Below are positions 44,601 through 55,430 of a stretch of 64,000 bases of DNA, piece after piece (position 1 is the stretch's first letter; the number at the start of each line of letters is the position of its first letter). This DNA is from Atrina japonica (Eukaryota > Mollusca > Bivalvia > Pterioida > Pinnidae): assembly GCA_030159075.1 (NCBI GenBank), contig BROG01000127.1, forward strand, positions 509,001 through 573,000. The letters run 5' to 3'. The notes beneath the pieces were generated by a model. It worked only from the letters and a program-made list of their open reading frames with translations, made no database searches and was not told the DNA's origin. The position numbers and the translations under genes are program-made.

Positions 44601-47600
44601 AGTAAACTTTGCTTTTGATGTAAACATCAGCACAAATACCGTAAACATGGATATTTCCGCTTGTTCTTATTTACGCGATTTTCTTATGCAAACCCTATGT
44701 GTGACCAGTCCTGTATTTAAATTAATTGTTAACACAACTGTGGGACTGGTACGCAGGGGGTAATTAACATGAAAAACACATCATCCCGTATTTAGTGTAA
44801 ATTTCCCCATCACTTAGTTTTCCACATTTACAGTTGTACAAGTTATATTTTTGGTAAATTGATAAAGGCCATTTCTTTTAGTTTTATAGAGTCAAAATGT
44901 GCATGAAATCATTTTTTTAATTTGATTTTGGAGAATCTGAAAATATTCTTAATCTGGCATGCACAGTTGGTATACTTCGTCACAAGATGAAATTAAGAAT
45001 ACTTTCAGTTGGTATACGTTGTCACAAGATAAAATTAAGAATACTTTCAGTTGGTATACTTCGTCACAAGATGAAATTAAGAATACTTTTAGTTGGTATA
45101 CTTTGTCACAAGATGAAATTAAGAATACTTTCAGTTGGTATACGTTGTCACAAGATAAAATTAAGAATACTTTCAGTTGGTATACTTGGTCACAAGATGA
45201 AATTAAGAAGCCTTTCAGTTGGTATACTTCGTCACAAGATGAAATTAAGAATACTTTCAGCTGGTATACGTTGTCACAAGATGAAATTAAGAATACTTTC
45301 AGTTGGTATACGTTGTCACAAGATTAAATTAAGAATACTTTCAGTTGGTATATGTTGTCACAAGATTAAATTAAGAATACTTTCAGTTGGTATACATTGT
45401 CACAAGATTAAATTAAGAATACTTTCAGTTGGTATACTTCGTCACAAGATGAAATTAAGAATACTTTTATTTGGTATACTATGTCACAAGATGAAATTAA
45501 GAATACTTTCAGGATGAAGACCATTCTTTAGTTTATTAGTGTTGGTCTCAGATGTCCGCTAAAGCAGATACATAAAACCATTGAACAAGATTAACCAAGT
45601 TTTTCTGAGTATCTGACGTATTCATATTCTTTTTATTTGATATCTGCAGAGGTGGACAGCCTTCAGACAAATGAAATATGAAGGAGGTTTTCAAGGTAGG
45701 ACCAATAAACTGGTGGATGGCTGTTATTCATTTTGGCAAGGCGGTGCTTTCCCAATTATACATATGGTATTATCTCAAGGTAAAAGCAAAGGTTCAGTTT
45801 TAAGCATATACATAATTTGATCAAATACTTACTACAGTGGAACCTATCTTGAAAGACCACTCTCATGAAAGACCAACTGTCTTCTGAGACCACTTTCTGG
45901 AAACCCCTTCGTGAAATGATCCTTTTAATAAAATCTCTTTTGAGAGACCCCCTGTCTTTAGAGAGACCCCCTGTCTTTAGAGACCATATCTCAGTTGCAT
46001 ATGGGGTGTTCTCTAAAGACAGGTTCCACCTTAGTACAGTGAAGTCTTTTTGTTATAAGCTGTGATTATGTTCATTCCCTGGAGATATTGAATTTGCTCT
46101 TATAAAAGAAACATTTAATCTTGAGTAGATTTCAGCCATTTTTTGTGTCATTTCTCTTCTGCTATAAGGAAGGGAGACTGACAGCTTTTAAAAAGCCTCT
46201 CTGATATTTTACAAACAACTGTACAAATTAGATGATAAGCAACGATCATTTCTGCAGATTAAATGAGGTATAAATTTCTCAGCTTACAATATTTTATCAG
46301 ATATATTTTTGTTACATTTTTGTTTTTGTTCTGCATTTTCTTTTGTCCAGAGACAATCACGTTCTTCCATTTAAAATGAAATTCCAATGTAAACTGGATG
46401 ATTTATTACATTGCACTGTTTTGTTCAATTTTTGATGGAAAGGAAATTCTCTGATGTCAAAACAGTTCTAGCTAATCAGAAAATAGTATTTATTCAGCGC
46501 TGACTTCTCTGACTGTATATAGTATGGAGGCAGACAACCTAGAGGGATCGATAGAACTTGCCATGTCTCTTTCATTCGTTGATGGTTTGTTAAAGGGAAA
46601 TTAAATAAAACAATTATTGCACTATTGCACAATTTTGTACTCCATAAATTCTCATATCAAACCAAAAATAGTGCAATAATTGTATAGTGTCGCATCCCAG
46701 TATTCCTCAACTAATTAAGCACATTTATTTTGCATTTTTATGTCAAAGCTGGAAGCTGTAAATTCTGTTATATCGATGTGAAAATGCATTATGGACATTT
46801 GTTCTCGGCAAAATCCTATTGGTAGATGAAATTGTCAGAATGACAAGTCATTAATCGGCGATCTGACTGTATATATTGATATTACACAATTAGATGTTTC
46901 AGTTTGTAATATTATATATAAATATTGATATCACATTCGAAATGTTTTCAAAGCTTTTAAAGTGTATAGACAAATAGAATTGGTAATCAGTTTGAAATAT
47001 GTAATGCTTGTATTGATACTCTATGTTTCATGTAGTTTTTTTTTATTTACGGCATATGCTTTTATTTCCTAAACATTGATGTATCATTTGTAATAAGATT
47101 TTAACATGTGTATTATTTTCTGATTTAGAACATGATTTGAATTTGAGTGCAGAGAAATGGATGTTTGACACCCAAGCTCTTCAGGAATACATTTTACTAT
47201 GTTGTCAATACCAAGGTGGTGGACTTATAGACAAACCAACAAAGTAAGTGAGATAAAACCATAAATAAACAAATGGAGTAGAATTAGTGAGATAGAACCA
47301 CAGATAAATAAACATAGTAGAATTAGTGAGATAGAACCATAAATAAACAAATGTAGTAGAATTAGTGAGATAGAACCATGAATAAACAAATGTAGTAGAA
47401 TTAGTGAGATAGAACCATAAACAAATGTAGTAATTATAGTGAGATGGAACTATAAATAAACATAGTAAAATTAGTGAGATAGAACCATGAATAAACAAAG
47501 GTAGTAGAATTAGTGAGATTGAACCATTAATAGATAGGTAGTAGAATTAGTGAGGTAGAACCATTAATAAACAAGTAGTAGAATTGGTGAAATAGAACCA

Positions 47601-50342
47601 TAAATAAACAAATGTGGTAGAATTAGTGAGATAGAACTATAAATAAACAAATGTAGTAATAATAGTGAGATAGAACCATAAATAAACAAATGTATTAGAA
47701 TTAGTGAGATTGAACCATTAATAGATAGGTAGTAGAATTAGTGAGGTAGAACCATTAATAAACAAGTAGTAGAATTGGTGAAATAGAACCATAAATAAAC
47801 AAATGTGGTAGAATTAGTGAGATAGAACTATAAATAAACAAATGTAGTAATAATAGTGAGATAGAACCATAAATAAACAAATGTAGTAGAATTAGTGAGA
47901 TAGAACCATAAATTCTTAAATATAGTAGATCTAGTGAGATAGAACCATTAATAAACAAATGTAGTAGAATTAGTGAGATAGAACCATAAATAAACAAATG
48001 TAGTAGAATTAGTGAGATAGAACCATGAATAAACAAATGTGGTAGAATTAGTAAGATAGAACCATGAATAAACAAATGTAGTAGAATTAGTGAGATAGAA
48101 CCATAAATAAACAAATGTAGTAATAATAGTGAGATGGAACTATAAATAAACATAGTAAAATTAGTGAGATAGAACCATAAATAAACAAAGGTAGTAGATT
48201 TAGTGAGATTGAACCATTAATAGATAGGTAGTAGAATTAGTGAGGTAGAACCATTAATAAATAGGCAGTAGAATTAGTGAGGTACAACCATTAATAAACA
48301 AGTAGTAGAATTAGTGAAATAGAACCATAAATAAACAAATGTGGTAGAATTAGTGAGATAGAACCAAAATAAACAAATGTAGTAATAATAGTTAGATAGA
48401 ACCATAAACAAATGTAGTAGAATTAGTGAGATAGAACCATAAATAACCAAATGTGGTAGAATTAGTGAGCTAGAACCATGAATAAACAAATGTAGTAGAA
48501 TTAGTGAGATAGAACCATAAATTCTTAAATATAATAGATCTAGTGAGATAGAACCATAAATAAACAAATGTAGTAATTACAGTGAGCTAGAACCATGAAT
48601 AAACAAATGTAGTAAAATTAGTGAGTTAGAACCATTAATAAACAAATGTAGTAAAATTAGTGAGTTAGAACCATTAATAAACAAGTAGTAGAATTAGTGA
48701 GATTGAACCATTATTAGACAAAGGTAGCAGGATTAGAGGAGGAAAGATTCAAAACAATGTCAACAAAATCATCAAAGTGATGGGCAGATGATGCTGGAAA
48801 TGGTGAATGATGTATCAAGTCAGTGGATAATTTAAATGTTCAACTTGAGTTGAGCTTTATTGTTGATAATTAGGACAATTGTCATGGTAATCAAATGAAA
48901 ACAATTCCAGTTTTTTTTCCAATTTAATCATCAGGAGAGTCAAGTTGACAAGTGGTTCAAGGAAATTTGTGCATTGACTGATTTCCCCATGATATAGTTT
49001 GAGGTCAGTCCTAAGGTAACTAATGGCAAAAGATGTGGATTTTGATTGGTTCAACCACAATCTTTAGATAATTAATGGAGGCCCATTAAAGACTTTCAGA
49101 AAGATTCAAATATATATTCAAGATGTTCAATTTTTCTTGTTTTATGCAAAAAAAAAATGTTTTATGAAAAATCACTTGTGTTAAATATTCTTCTTTTTCA
49201 CTTGATGAAATAGAAATGTTGTTCATAAAAAATTGGCAAATATCCTCTATATATTTCAGGCCCAGGGATTACTACCACACTTGTTATTGCCTGAGTGGAT
49301 TGTCAGTTGCTCAACACTTCGCTGGTGGGAAATTGGCCCATTCACATGTCATTGGTCATCCAGAAAATGAAATTGTATGTTAAATATCTTTTTATCACCA
49401 AAGTAAATAAAAATGCAAGACATTTCTTATTGTAGATTATCAGTATTCATCCTGAGATTACAGTGGAATCTGGCTTGAGAGACCACTTTATTTGACAACG
49501 AAATAAGGTCTTTCAAAAGAGGTTTTATTTAATAAGGAATTATTTAGCCAAGTGGTCACAGAAGATGTGGTGTTTCATGAGAGTGGTCTCGCAAGACAGG
49601 TTCCACTGTATCATGAAAATTTTATTTCCTGTTTGGAATACTGTCAGGTGTATCAAAATGTCATCCACTGTGACAGCTTAATCATGGCCATCCTCTCATA
49701 ATGTGTCACCTGAGTAACTCAAAACATTAAAGAAATGATGCAATCATTTAACAATTACCCACTTAGCTCAAAGACCCGTAGCAAACAAACTGGGTACATG
49801 TGGTAAAATCTGGTGGGATGGAGTCTTGTGAAACCTTTCTTGACCTGGATGAGTTTAAATTTTAGGTAATAAAGCAAAACTTTAAAATTACACTGGCAAG
49901 GATAATCATTCCTACTTGTCACCAAACCTGGGGTATCCAGTGGGGAATAAAAGGTTTTTCCCTTGCAGCTTGTCATAACCAAAAAGTGAAAAGAATCATC
50001 CGTATGATAATCAAAACGTTACTCTGCCTCGCCATCTTGCATTTTAAATGTGGTAAGAATTTCAAACCAAATTGTGAAGTGCATAACCCTAGTATAAATC
50101 TATGACAATTTACCTGTAACTGGTACCCTAAACACAAATGAAAAATTTTCTTTGAAGGATATTAACATTAAGTTTAAATATACTCAGTGCCAATAGTTCC
50201 TGATAAATTCTGAGAAGTATGTATTTTGTTTTTACAGAAGCCTACACACCCTTTGTTTAATATTGGTGGCGATGCTGTGATCCATGCCACGCTGTATTTC
50301 AACAAACTACCCATTCCAGGAAGTAAAGACTCCGGATCTTGA
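32253..50342 (+). CDS. FNTB: Protein farnesyltransferase subunit beta, complete, 13 exons
   Basis: Exons: 32253-32357, 36841-36908, 37525-37609, 38208-38299, 39990-40039, 40843-40939, 41823-41906, 42441-42527, 43905-44034, 45650-45779, 47129-47243, 49260-49374, 50238-50342. All are GT/AG and in phase, giving 420 codons plus TGA (human has 437). The subunit pairs with FNTA and binds zinc and farnesyl diphosphate to prenylate CaaX cysteines of RAS and lamins in the cytosol. The zinc ligands are present: Asp289 and Cys291 in LVDGCYSFW and His354 in YYHTCYC, each offset by 8 from human 297/299/362. The peptide-pocket tryptophans in RPWLCYWI (94, 98) and the GGFQGRTNKLVDGCY prenyltransferase repeat are intact. 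An in-frame TGA lies 6 bp before the start ATG. Exon 1 is the least conserved, and its assignment rests on phase and the FSSKEQ/VAVEES junction. Confidence 0.93.
32821..33573. mobile_element. MITE-like element with repeated ACCGCAAGGAC ends
   Basis: The left side carries GCAAGGACACCACAAAGTAC and several ACCACAAGGAC motifs. The right side carries the inverted GTCCTTGCGGTACTTTGC three times. The centre is extremely AT-rich. About 750 bp, in FNTB intron 1, with no coding capacity. Confidence 0.5.
33574..36195 (+). other. FNTB intron 1, central part
   Basis: AT-rich intron with no exon recognised. It contains the TTAA-type MITE copy at 35291-35380 and 'TGGTAATTTCGGCA'-like motifs at 33920-33975. 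Confidence 0.5.
35291..35380. mobile_element. Small TTAA-bounded MITE, copy 2
   Basis: It has the same end and core sequences as 16155-16242 (TTAACTCATCAACCCCTGAA ... TTTAGGGGTAAATGGGTTA); the right TTAA has decayed to TTAG. Confidence 0.65.
36196..36770. mobile_element. Patchwork copy 2 of the CCGTATTTT MITE, fused with FNTB exon 2-like sequence
   Basis: Long runs are identical to copy 1 (6497-7494), separated by many clean deletions, so it is 575 instead of 998 bp. Near its right end 36637-36690 carries GTAGAAGAATCACATAGCTA and ACTTTAGAAACAGAT, an altered copy of FNTB exon 2 (36841-36908), with MITE sequence resuming directly after. The right TIR is missing. Either a complex rearrangement or a consensus mixing two haplotypes. 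Confidence 0.7.
38362..38605 (+). mobile_element. 'AGCTCACCT' dispersed repeat, 5' part
   Basis: It begins TTTAGCTCACCTACCTGAAC and continues 'AAGGTTCAAGTGAGCTTTTC' and 'TTTTTGTCCGTCACC', with GAACC/GGTTC self-complementary steps. I know this as a common bivalve repeat; it lies in FNTB intron 4. Confidence 0.55.
38755..39412 (+). other. Two adjacent coding-like frames inside FNTB intron 4
   Basis: Frames of 119 codons (38755-39114) and 83 codons (39161-39412) lie 46 bp apart. The first includes SADGHLYTVCIDITKGGNSN, the second PLPKALMSVSEIGDKSFCY. No domain is recognised and no splice signals link them to FNTB exons. They could be a nested gene, a gene fragment or chance. Confidence 0.25.
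40962..41105 (+). repeat. 50-bp minisatellite, three units, close to an FNTB donor
   Basis: Three copies of a unit with AAGTGACCTTAGCTGATCAG and GTGTCAACTTGGGTCATCCA begin 22 bp after the exon 6 donor (40940). Confidence 0.85.
41549..41724. mobile_element. MITE, TACAGTGGAACCT family, copy 3
   Basis: It opens TACAGTAGAACCTGTCTTGA and ends CGAGACAGGTCTCACTGTA, with internal inverted GAGAGACCACCTGTCTT modules. It lies in FNTB intron 6, about 100 bp before exon 7. The stretch before it (41330-41540) looks like a worn SINE. Confidence 0.75.
42010..42240. mobile_element. Dispersed repeat 'GGAAAATTTCGCCCCTAAG', copy 1
   Basis: It shares the ordered motifs TTCGCCC, TTCACCTTGTCTTGAATCTG, CCTAAATCAACAT, TTTCATTTCAAATTTGC and AGCAAAATTTAAA with 56340-56615. 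The ends look weakly inverted. Confidence 0.55.
42240..42330 (+). mobile_element. Fragment of a 'TAGTCCCCTACCGGTG' repeat
   Basis: TTAGTCCCCTACCGGTGATA followed by GTGGACTATGAG is the start of a repeat type I associate with bivalves. Only its first part is present, in FNTB intron 7. Confidence 0.45.
42800..42935 (+). mobile_element. 'TTTTATGCCCCC' dispersed repeat
   Basis: It begins TTTTTATGCCCCCAGCCTAA, passes GGTCCGTCGGGGGGATATAG and 'CCGTCTGTCTGTCC', and ends TTTCAAAAACACATCTTGTT. A lone right end (ACACAAACACATCTTGTTTC) lies at 37758-37785. Confidence 0.6.
43569..43758 (+). repeat. 19-bp minisatellite, ten units
   Basis: TAATGACGCCCTACTTTTG repeats about ten times head to tail with GAC/GAT and TTT/TAT variants, in FNTB intron 8, ending about 150 bp before exon 9. 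Confidence 0.92.
44074..44215 (+). mobile_element. tRNA-derived SINE
   Basis: The head GTCGGCCTGGCTCAGTTGGA with TTTGAGTCCAGCC as a B-box-like motif is followed by the tail GTGGGAGTTAAACAACAATA and AACAAACAAAC, a SINE tail common in bivalves. It lies just after FNTB exon 9. Confidence 0.65.
44521..44763 (+). other. 80-codon open frame in FNTB intron 9, unidentified
   Basis: The frame includes RLFFLEETNFDHRQVNFAFD and is non-repetitive, but has no domain and no splice link. Probably not a gene. Confidence 0.15.
44958..45515 (+). repeat. 42-bp minisatellite, about 13 units
   Basis: The unit TTGGTATACTTCGTCACAAG + ATGAAATTAAGAATACTTTC + AG repeats head to tail in FNTB intron 9. Because 42 is divisible by three, two frames stay open for 122 and 176 codons with 14-residue periods. 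This follows from unit length and is not evidence of a gene. Confidence 0.93.
45833..46040. mobile_element. MITE, TACAGTGGAACCT family, copy 4
   Basis: It opens TACAGTGGAACCTATCTTGA and ends TAAAGACAGGTTCCACCTTA, with an internal duplication of 'GAGACCCCCTGTCTTTAGA'. It starts 53 bp after the exon 10 donor of FNTB. Confidence 0.75.
46611..46682. repeat. Perfect 16-bp inverted repeat
   Basis: CAATTATTGCACTATT (46611-46626) and its exact complement (46667-46682) enclose 40 bp, in FNTB intron 10. Probably a small MITE end or hairpin remnant. Confidence 0.75.
47244..48735 (+). repeat. 39-bp minisatellite (about 38 units) starting at the FNTB exon 11 donor
   Basis: The first unit is the donor itself: exon 11 ends AAACCAACAAA and intron 11 begins GTAAGTGAGATAAAACCATA. 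The standard unit is GTAGTAGAATTAGTGAGATA + GAACCATAAATAAACAAAT, in which the donor reads as AATTAGTGAG. A higher-order period of about 197 bp is visible (47497 versus 47694). Long minus-strand frames (GSISLILLHLFIY...) arise because 39 is divisible by three. Confidence 0.92.
49459..49610. mobile_element. MITE, TACAGTGGAACCT family, copy 5
   Basis: It opens TACAGTGGAATCTGGCTTGA and ends CAAGACAGGTTCCACTGTA, 84 bp after the exon 12 donor of FNTB. Confidence 0.75.
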
Positions 50343-51314
50343 TAGCTGACTTTAGCATCCTCATGCGAGCCAGTTAAGAGTGTTGTGAGCGGGAGCAGTG
50401 TTAAGATTATATATTAACATCAAATAACATTCTAGGTGGCCGTTTTATCAATCAGCTAGGATACTCCTGTAATTACTGGACGTCACATGGTTAATGTTGC
50501 CAGTACATTCTGACAGCATTTTCTGAGTGTTCCTAGTACAACGGGAAAGACCTATAAGTGTGCTTGTTTAATTTGAGAATGTTAACATTCAAAGTGCAAT
50601 TATTTTTCATTGTAGATCGATAGTCTTTTAAAAGTAGAATGTTATATTGTACAAGTTGATGGTATTGTGCTTGTCACACATTGATTTTATTCACAGTATT
50701 GTAACGAGAATTGACCGTCAAGATTTCATCTCGTTATATACGTTTTCTACGTACAGATACAGATTTAAAGAAGGATTAGTCTTTGTTCATCTCATCTGAT
50801 ACTGTGTATTAAAAATTGGTTTATGTAACTTTTCACAATGTTTTATCTTTTACATGACATTCCAATCTTATTATGTAGTTTAAAAGGCAAATCAGTTTTA
50901 TTAAGATCAACTGTGTAAATCGTGGATTGTTTTAAATCAACTACCTACGCTTCTTGCTCAACTTGACTTCTCTGGTAGAAGTTTAGTTGTTGTTGTCGTT
51001 AATTTCTCACCTTTAAATTTGCCCTTTATAATCACGGCAATTTTATTCAAAATTATTAAAAAACATCTTCAGAGGTTTCACCTGTTCTATATGAATTTGA
51101 TTGGATTCAGGGCTTCATTACAACTACAGTACTCATTACAACTAATTCCATATAAATGAAATAAGAAGTTTTATCCCAGGATTATTTTTCTCATTTCATT
51201 TTGCCAAGTTAAGAGAAACATTTAAAACATAAGTGGTATGTTTAAGGTTAAAGCTCAATATATACATAATGGATATTTAGTATCTTAATTATGATAACAT
51301 ATATAAAACTTACA
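50343..51314 (+). other. FNTB 3' UTR and flank
   Basis: No further coding is seen. The first poly(A)-like signal is ATTAAA at 50808-50813; no AATAAA occurs in the first several hundred bases, so the cleavage site is uncertain. Confidence 0.45.
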
Positions 51315-51515
51315 GGGGCCTCTGTGGCCGCTTTAAACCATTCAGTCTCTTACCTCTTGTCAGGGCAGGTTTGAGCCCAGCTGTAACCTTAGCTGATTTT
51401 GTGAGGAAGTTTGCCAGTTTACTTGTGGCAGGCAGGTGGTCTCTTCCAGGGTACATTGAAACTGATTCTCTCTTCCACATTTAAAATCTGGCCACCACAA
51501 TATGACTGAAAATTG
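51315..51515 (+). mobile_element. Degenerate tRNA-derived SINE
   Basis: It starts GGGGCCTCTGTGGCCGCTTT, with a B-box-like GGTTTGAGCCC and later GTTTGCCAGTTTACTTG and TCTGGCCACCACAATATGAC, which match the order of a widespread bivalve SINE. Internal deletions are evident. Confidence 0.6.
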
Positions 51516-51699
51516 TTGTCACACCATTCAGAATTCAAAACAAAACTAACATTTTAAAGTTGTACACATTTTACTACCTCCCAACATTTTCATATCTAAA
51601 TAACTTTGAATCATGAAGGTAAACAAAGGTAGTTGTTTGTGAATATGGTAATTACAGCTGCAGCAACTTTATGACAGAATGAATCAATGTGTGGTTATA

Positions 51700-51896
51700 T
51701 ACTGTAAACCCGGAAATTTTCGTGGGACTTTACTTTTCGCGAAACACTAGTTCTAAATTTATTCGCAATTTCAAATGCCTCTTTCTTCATACTATTATCC
51801 TGCTAAATTATGCGATAATTTTATTTTTGCCCACTTGAGCTCTCACGAAATATCGCGTAAATAAAATTCTCACGAATAAAACAGTATTTACAGTAG
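51700..51896. mobile_element. Palindromic MITE 'TACTGTAAACCCGGAAATTT'
   Basis: The ends TACTGTAAACCCGGAAATTT and the inverted ACAGTATTTACAGTA enclose paired TTTTCGCGAA and CACGAA(A/T) motifs. About 195 bp, of a common molluscan type. Confidence 0.6.
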
Positions 51897-54800
51897 ATTT
51901 ATTCCTCCATGCCAATCTTGTTTTAAACTTCTACTTACAACACTTTATGATACTGTGGACAGCACTGACAGAAATAAATGTTATAACACTATGTTCAGAG
52001 TTCTCTTTTTTTCATTATATAAGTTAACTCTTGTCCTTTTCTTACTAGATGAGGTGACCAACAAAGTTGGGATACTATTTTCTATATTTAGAAGCTCAAT
52101 GTTAATCTGGTCTTCACTGAAATCTCTTGAACAATCAGAACCGTCTTGACAGGAATGTGTCATTTTCATTTGGAAATTTTTGTGGCTTCACATGGGCATA
52201 GTTCCAAATTTGATAGAAATTGGCCCATTGGTTCTTGAGAAGAAGTCAAAAATGTCTAGAAGTTCACACTACAGGACAGATGTCAGACAAATGGCATTCA
52301 CAAAAGGTCACCATCTAAAAAGCGGACTGGTTTTGGTGGTCTAGTGTTCGACTGACAAGTGGAATGTACCAGGTTTGATTCGAGGTACTGGGTCAGACCA
52401 AAAACTTTTTAAAAATGGTAGTGACTATTCCCTCGCCAAACATGGCACATAAAAGAGCCCTCAATGTATTGAAATTCCATAGCACAGGTCAAAATTTGTG
52501 GCACTTCACCTAAAGTTGGTGACAACTCAATATAAGTGAAAATTCTATGGGATTAAACAAAAAATATCTAAAATTTAAAAAGTGGTATGTTCATTTCATT
52601 TTTTAACCAGTCGAGTGATACAGCCTGAGGTAAACATATTATAGGCACACTACCAGGGCTTAAAGATGCTCTTTGACATATTTTCATGTGTATGGTCAAA
52701 CTCTTTATTTTTGCATCAACTTTTTATAATTACTTAATGTGTTGGACATTACTACATCAATTTGAAACTGTATAAATTACCAAAATGCCTTATAAGGAAA
52801 CCACAGTGTCTTTGAAGGTATGGTTCATTATCCATCAAGCATCTTGGGCATTTTTAAAAAAAACGAATAATGTTTTGGGGAAATAGAAATATATTTAATG
52901 AAAAGAAAGAATAAATTAGAATTTATGAAATTCTATGAAAGAGTACCTTTGAGATGATAAAACTGAAAATTTGCTGCCAACAATCGATAGAAACGGGTAA
53001 ACTACATACCGACATGTTACCGACACAGGGATATCAAAAATAGCTTTTGATGTCAAGGCTCCAGAAATTTTAGTCTTATTTGCGATTACTGTTTCACTAA
53101 ATGAAATGCTGAGTTACCTGTTCAATAGCGGTTTTTGAGTCATCTGTACCAATTATGATGAGGATTTGTTCCTTATGTATTTCATTTGAATTTGTCTGTG
53201 GACTTGTGACAGGTCAACAGGGGATGCTTACTCATGCATTACTACATGGCACCTGATCCCACCCCTGGATTTTCAAGGCTCAGTGTATGTTCAATATTCC
53301 CCATGTTAGTTTATGTAGCCTGGACATCCTAAAGATTTATACATTGGTATCCAATTTTTTTTTTTATTGGAGTAGCATTCTTCCAAAGTGAGCTACAAAG
53401 AAGAAATTGAGCTTCAAATACTGTGAGAAACAACACAACGACATGAGAAAAGATATCTACACCAGTGGTTTAATTATGAAACAAATATAAAATCCTACCC
53501 TCTTGTCATATAAATACATCAACAAGTTTCCTCTCACACATCTTAATATATAGACAAATAGTCTGACCAGACAAAACTTCTCACATCTTGTTAACATTGA
53601 GGGGAAATACAGTACTTTTTAAATGGAAACAAATCATTTCTCTGTAATGTTGATCCTTTATATGGGCAATTATTTAACTGGATCAGCAAATCCTGTGCAA
53701 GGAATATTTGACCAAATTTCTTTTAATTCTAACAACTTTAATGTATGGCCATTATATGGAAACAGAGATATTTAACTACTGGCATTCAAGGTTACTCCAT
53801 CTGGGACAAATTTAAGTCAATGCCTATTACTTTTTCATGTGTCCTTTTTCTATAACTAGAGTTAATTATTGTTACCAATATTTGTCCCTTCCACAAAGCA
53901 TGGATGCTTTTCTATTGAGCAAGTGCAAAGTTCCATGTGACGTCAATTTTGAGGTAAGACTTTATGCATAATAAACATTTTTCATTATGAATATTATTTG
54001 TACATTTATCATCATTGGTCATTACCATACAGTAGATTTAATAATGATTTCTTGGATTGTGATGTCACGAGGACATTCGATTAGAAATAAGTTTAATACA
54101 TGTATGTAAAAACTATATTTTTTCTGACTTACTCTTTAATATCAAAATCTTAAAAGGTTACTCACCAGAGGGTCATTACCACAACAAATTGTCATTGCCC
54201 CAACTCAATGTCATCACCACAACGACCATGAATTCTTGCAAAAACTCACCTTTTGCTGTAAGCCATACAAAAATACTAAAACATATCCATTTCAAAACTA
54301 AATTTTGCAGCGTGAGATTCCTATTATAAGAAACATAAACAATACAAGTTTTTGTTATGAAATTTAACCAGTGTTGATCACTCAACCAACAGTTAAGAGG
54401 AAAGCATTGGTACCAATGTAAAGTATATTTTGCATAATTTTATTTAACTTTAGGCATGCAAGTAAGCGTTTCAATTTGACGTCAAAACATTTAAGTTATT
54501 AATTCATAAACCCTGTTGTGGTAATGACTCAAACTTAGCTTACCGAATAATGACAATGTGTCTTACTTGAGAAATGGCAACATAACATCCTTGCTGATAC
54601 TTCTTTACAAGAATTCAAACTACATAGATTTATGATGATGTGAAGATCTGAATTCAAATTTGATTTTTATGAGGATGGAAAAATCAAATGTTGGTCAAGT
54701 TGAAGAATTACCCATATAAGGACAACAGTTTGAGTTTCTGCTCCAAAATTTTCAGTATTATTTTTGGAGTGAAGGATTACACAACTGGAAACATTTGAGT

Positions 54801-55261
54801 AAAAATGGTTGGTTTTTTTTCTGCAGTAGGGGATTAAAGCTGTATCAGATTCAATGAAGTTCTGAAAGTATTCTTAAAGGTCAGGATCTTCATATAAATA
54901 ATAGTCAGTGAAGACAAAATTTGAACTTAATTATACTGGTATCTTTCATTCTTAAATGAGTTATTTTAAAATAGTCCCTTTATTATTAACTTTGTATTTT
55001 TCACAATTATTACAAGAGGAAGGGGACAACATGGTGGTCATCAACTAAGTATCAGCTTACTGATCAGAGATTTTTCACAGAATATTTCTTAGTTTGCACA
55101 AAGTCTTTGTGATAGTTGACTGCTGTCAGATATATGTACCGGGTATACTGTCTCAAACCCATACATGTGTTAATTATATGACTTGAGGTTTCAAGATGTC
55201 TTATGCCATATTCATAATTTTTCAGTCACAGAAAATTTTTAATGGTGTGTGTGGGTGGGGG
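51897..55261. other. Intergenic, no gene recognised
   Basis: AT-rich spacer. A few SINE-like scraps are visible (for example near 52330-52540 with 'GGTCTAGTGTTCGACTGACA'). No coding exon, RNA gene or array is seen. Confidence 0.5.
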
Positions 55262-55430
55262 GGATCCTGGTTACTAAGTATCCCGCAAAGACCACTGACC
55301 TTCACCAAGTAAACTGGCAAATTTTTAAACCACATATAATCAGCTTCGGTTCCAGCTCCAACCCTTACTTGAGGTAAGAGACAGTGATTTAAAGCACAAT
55401 CCCCTAACCACTAGGTCACAATTGCCCACA
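55262..55430 (-). mobile_element. tRNA-derived SINE, minus strand
   Basis: On the minus strand it begins GGGCAATTGTGACCTAGTGG TTAG..., a tRNA-like A-box region, then 'GGTTGGAGCTGGAACC' at the B-box position and a tail with TTTGCCAGTTTACTTGGTG. It is of the same broad type as 51315-51515. Confidence 0.55.

Noticed and set aside
47205..48567. Long minus-strand frames (97-132 codons) with GSISLILL-type repeats
   Set aside because: They arise from a 39-bp tandem array whose length is divisible by three, inside an FNTB intron on the opposite strand.
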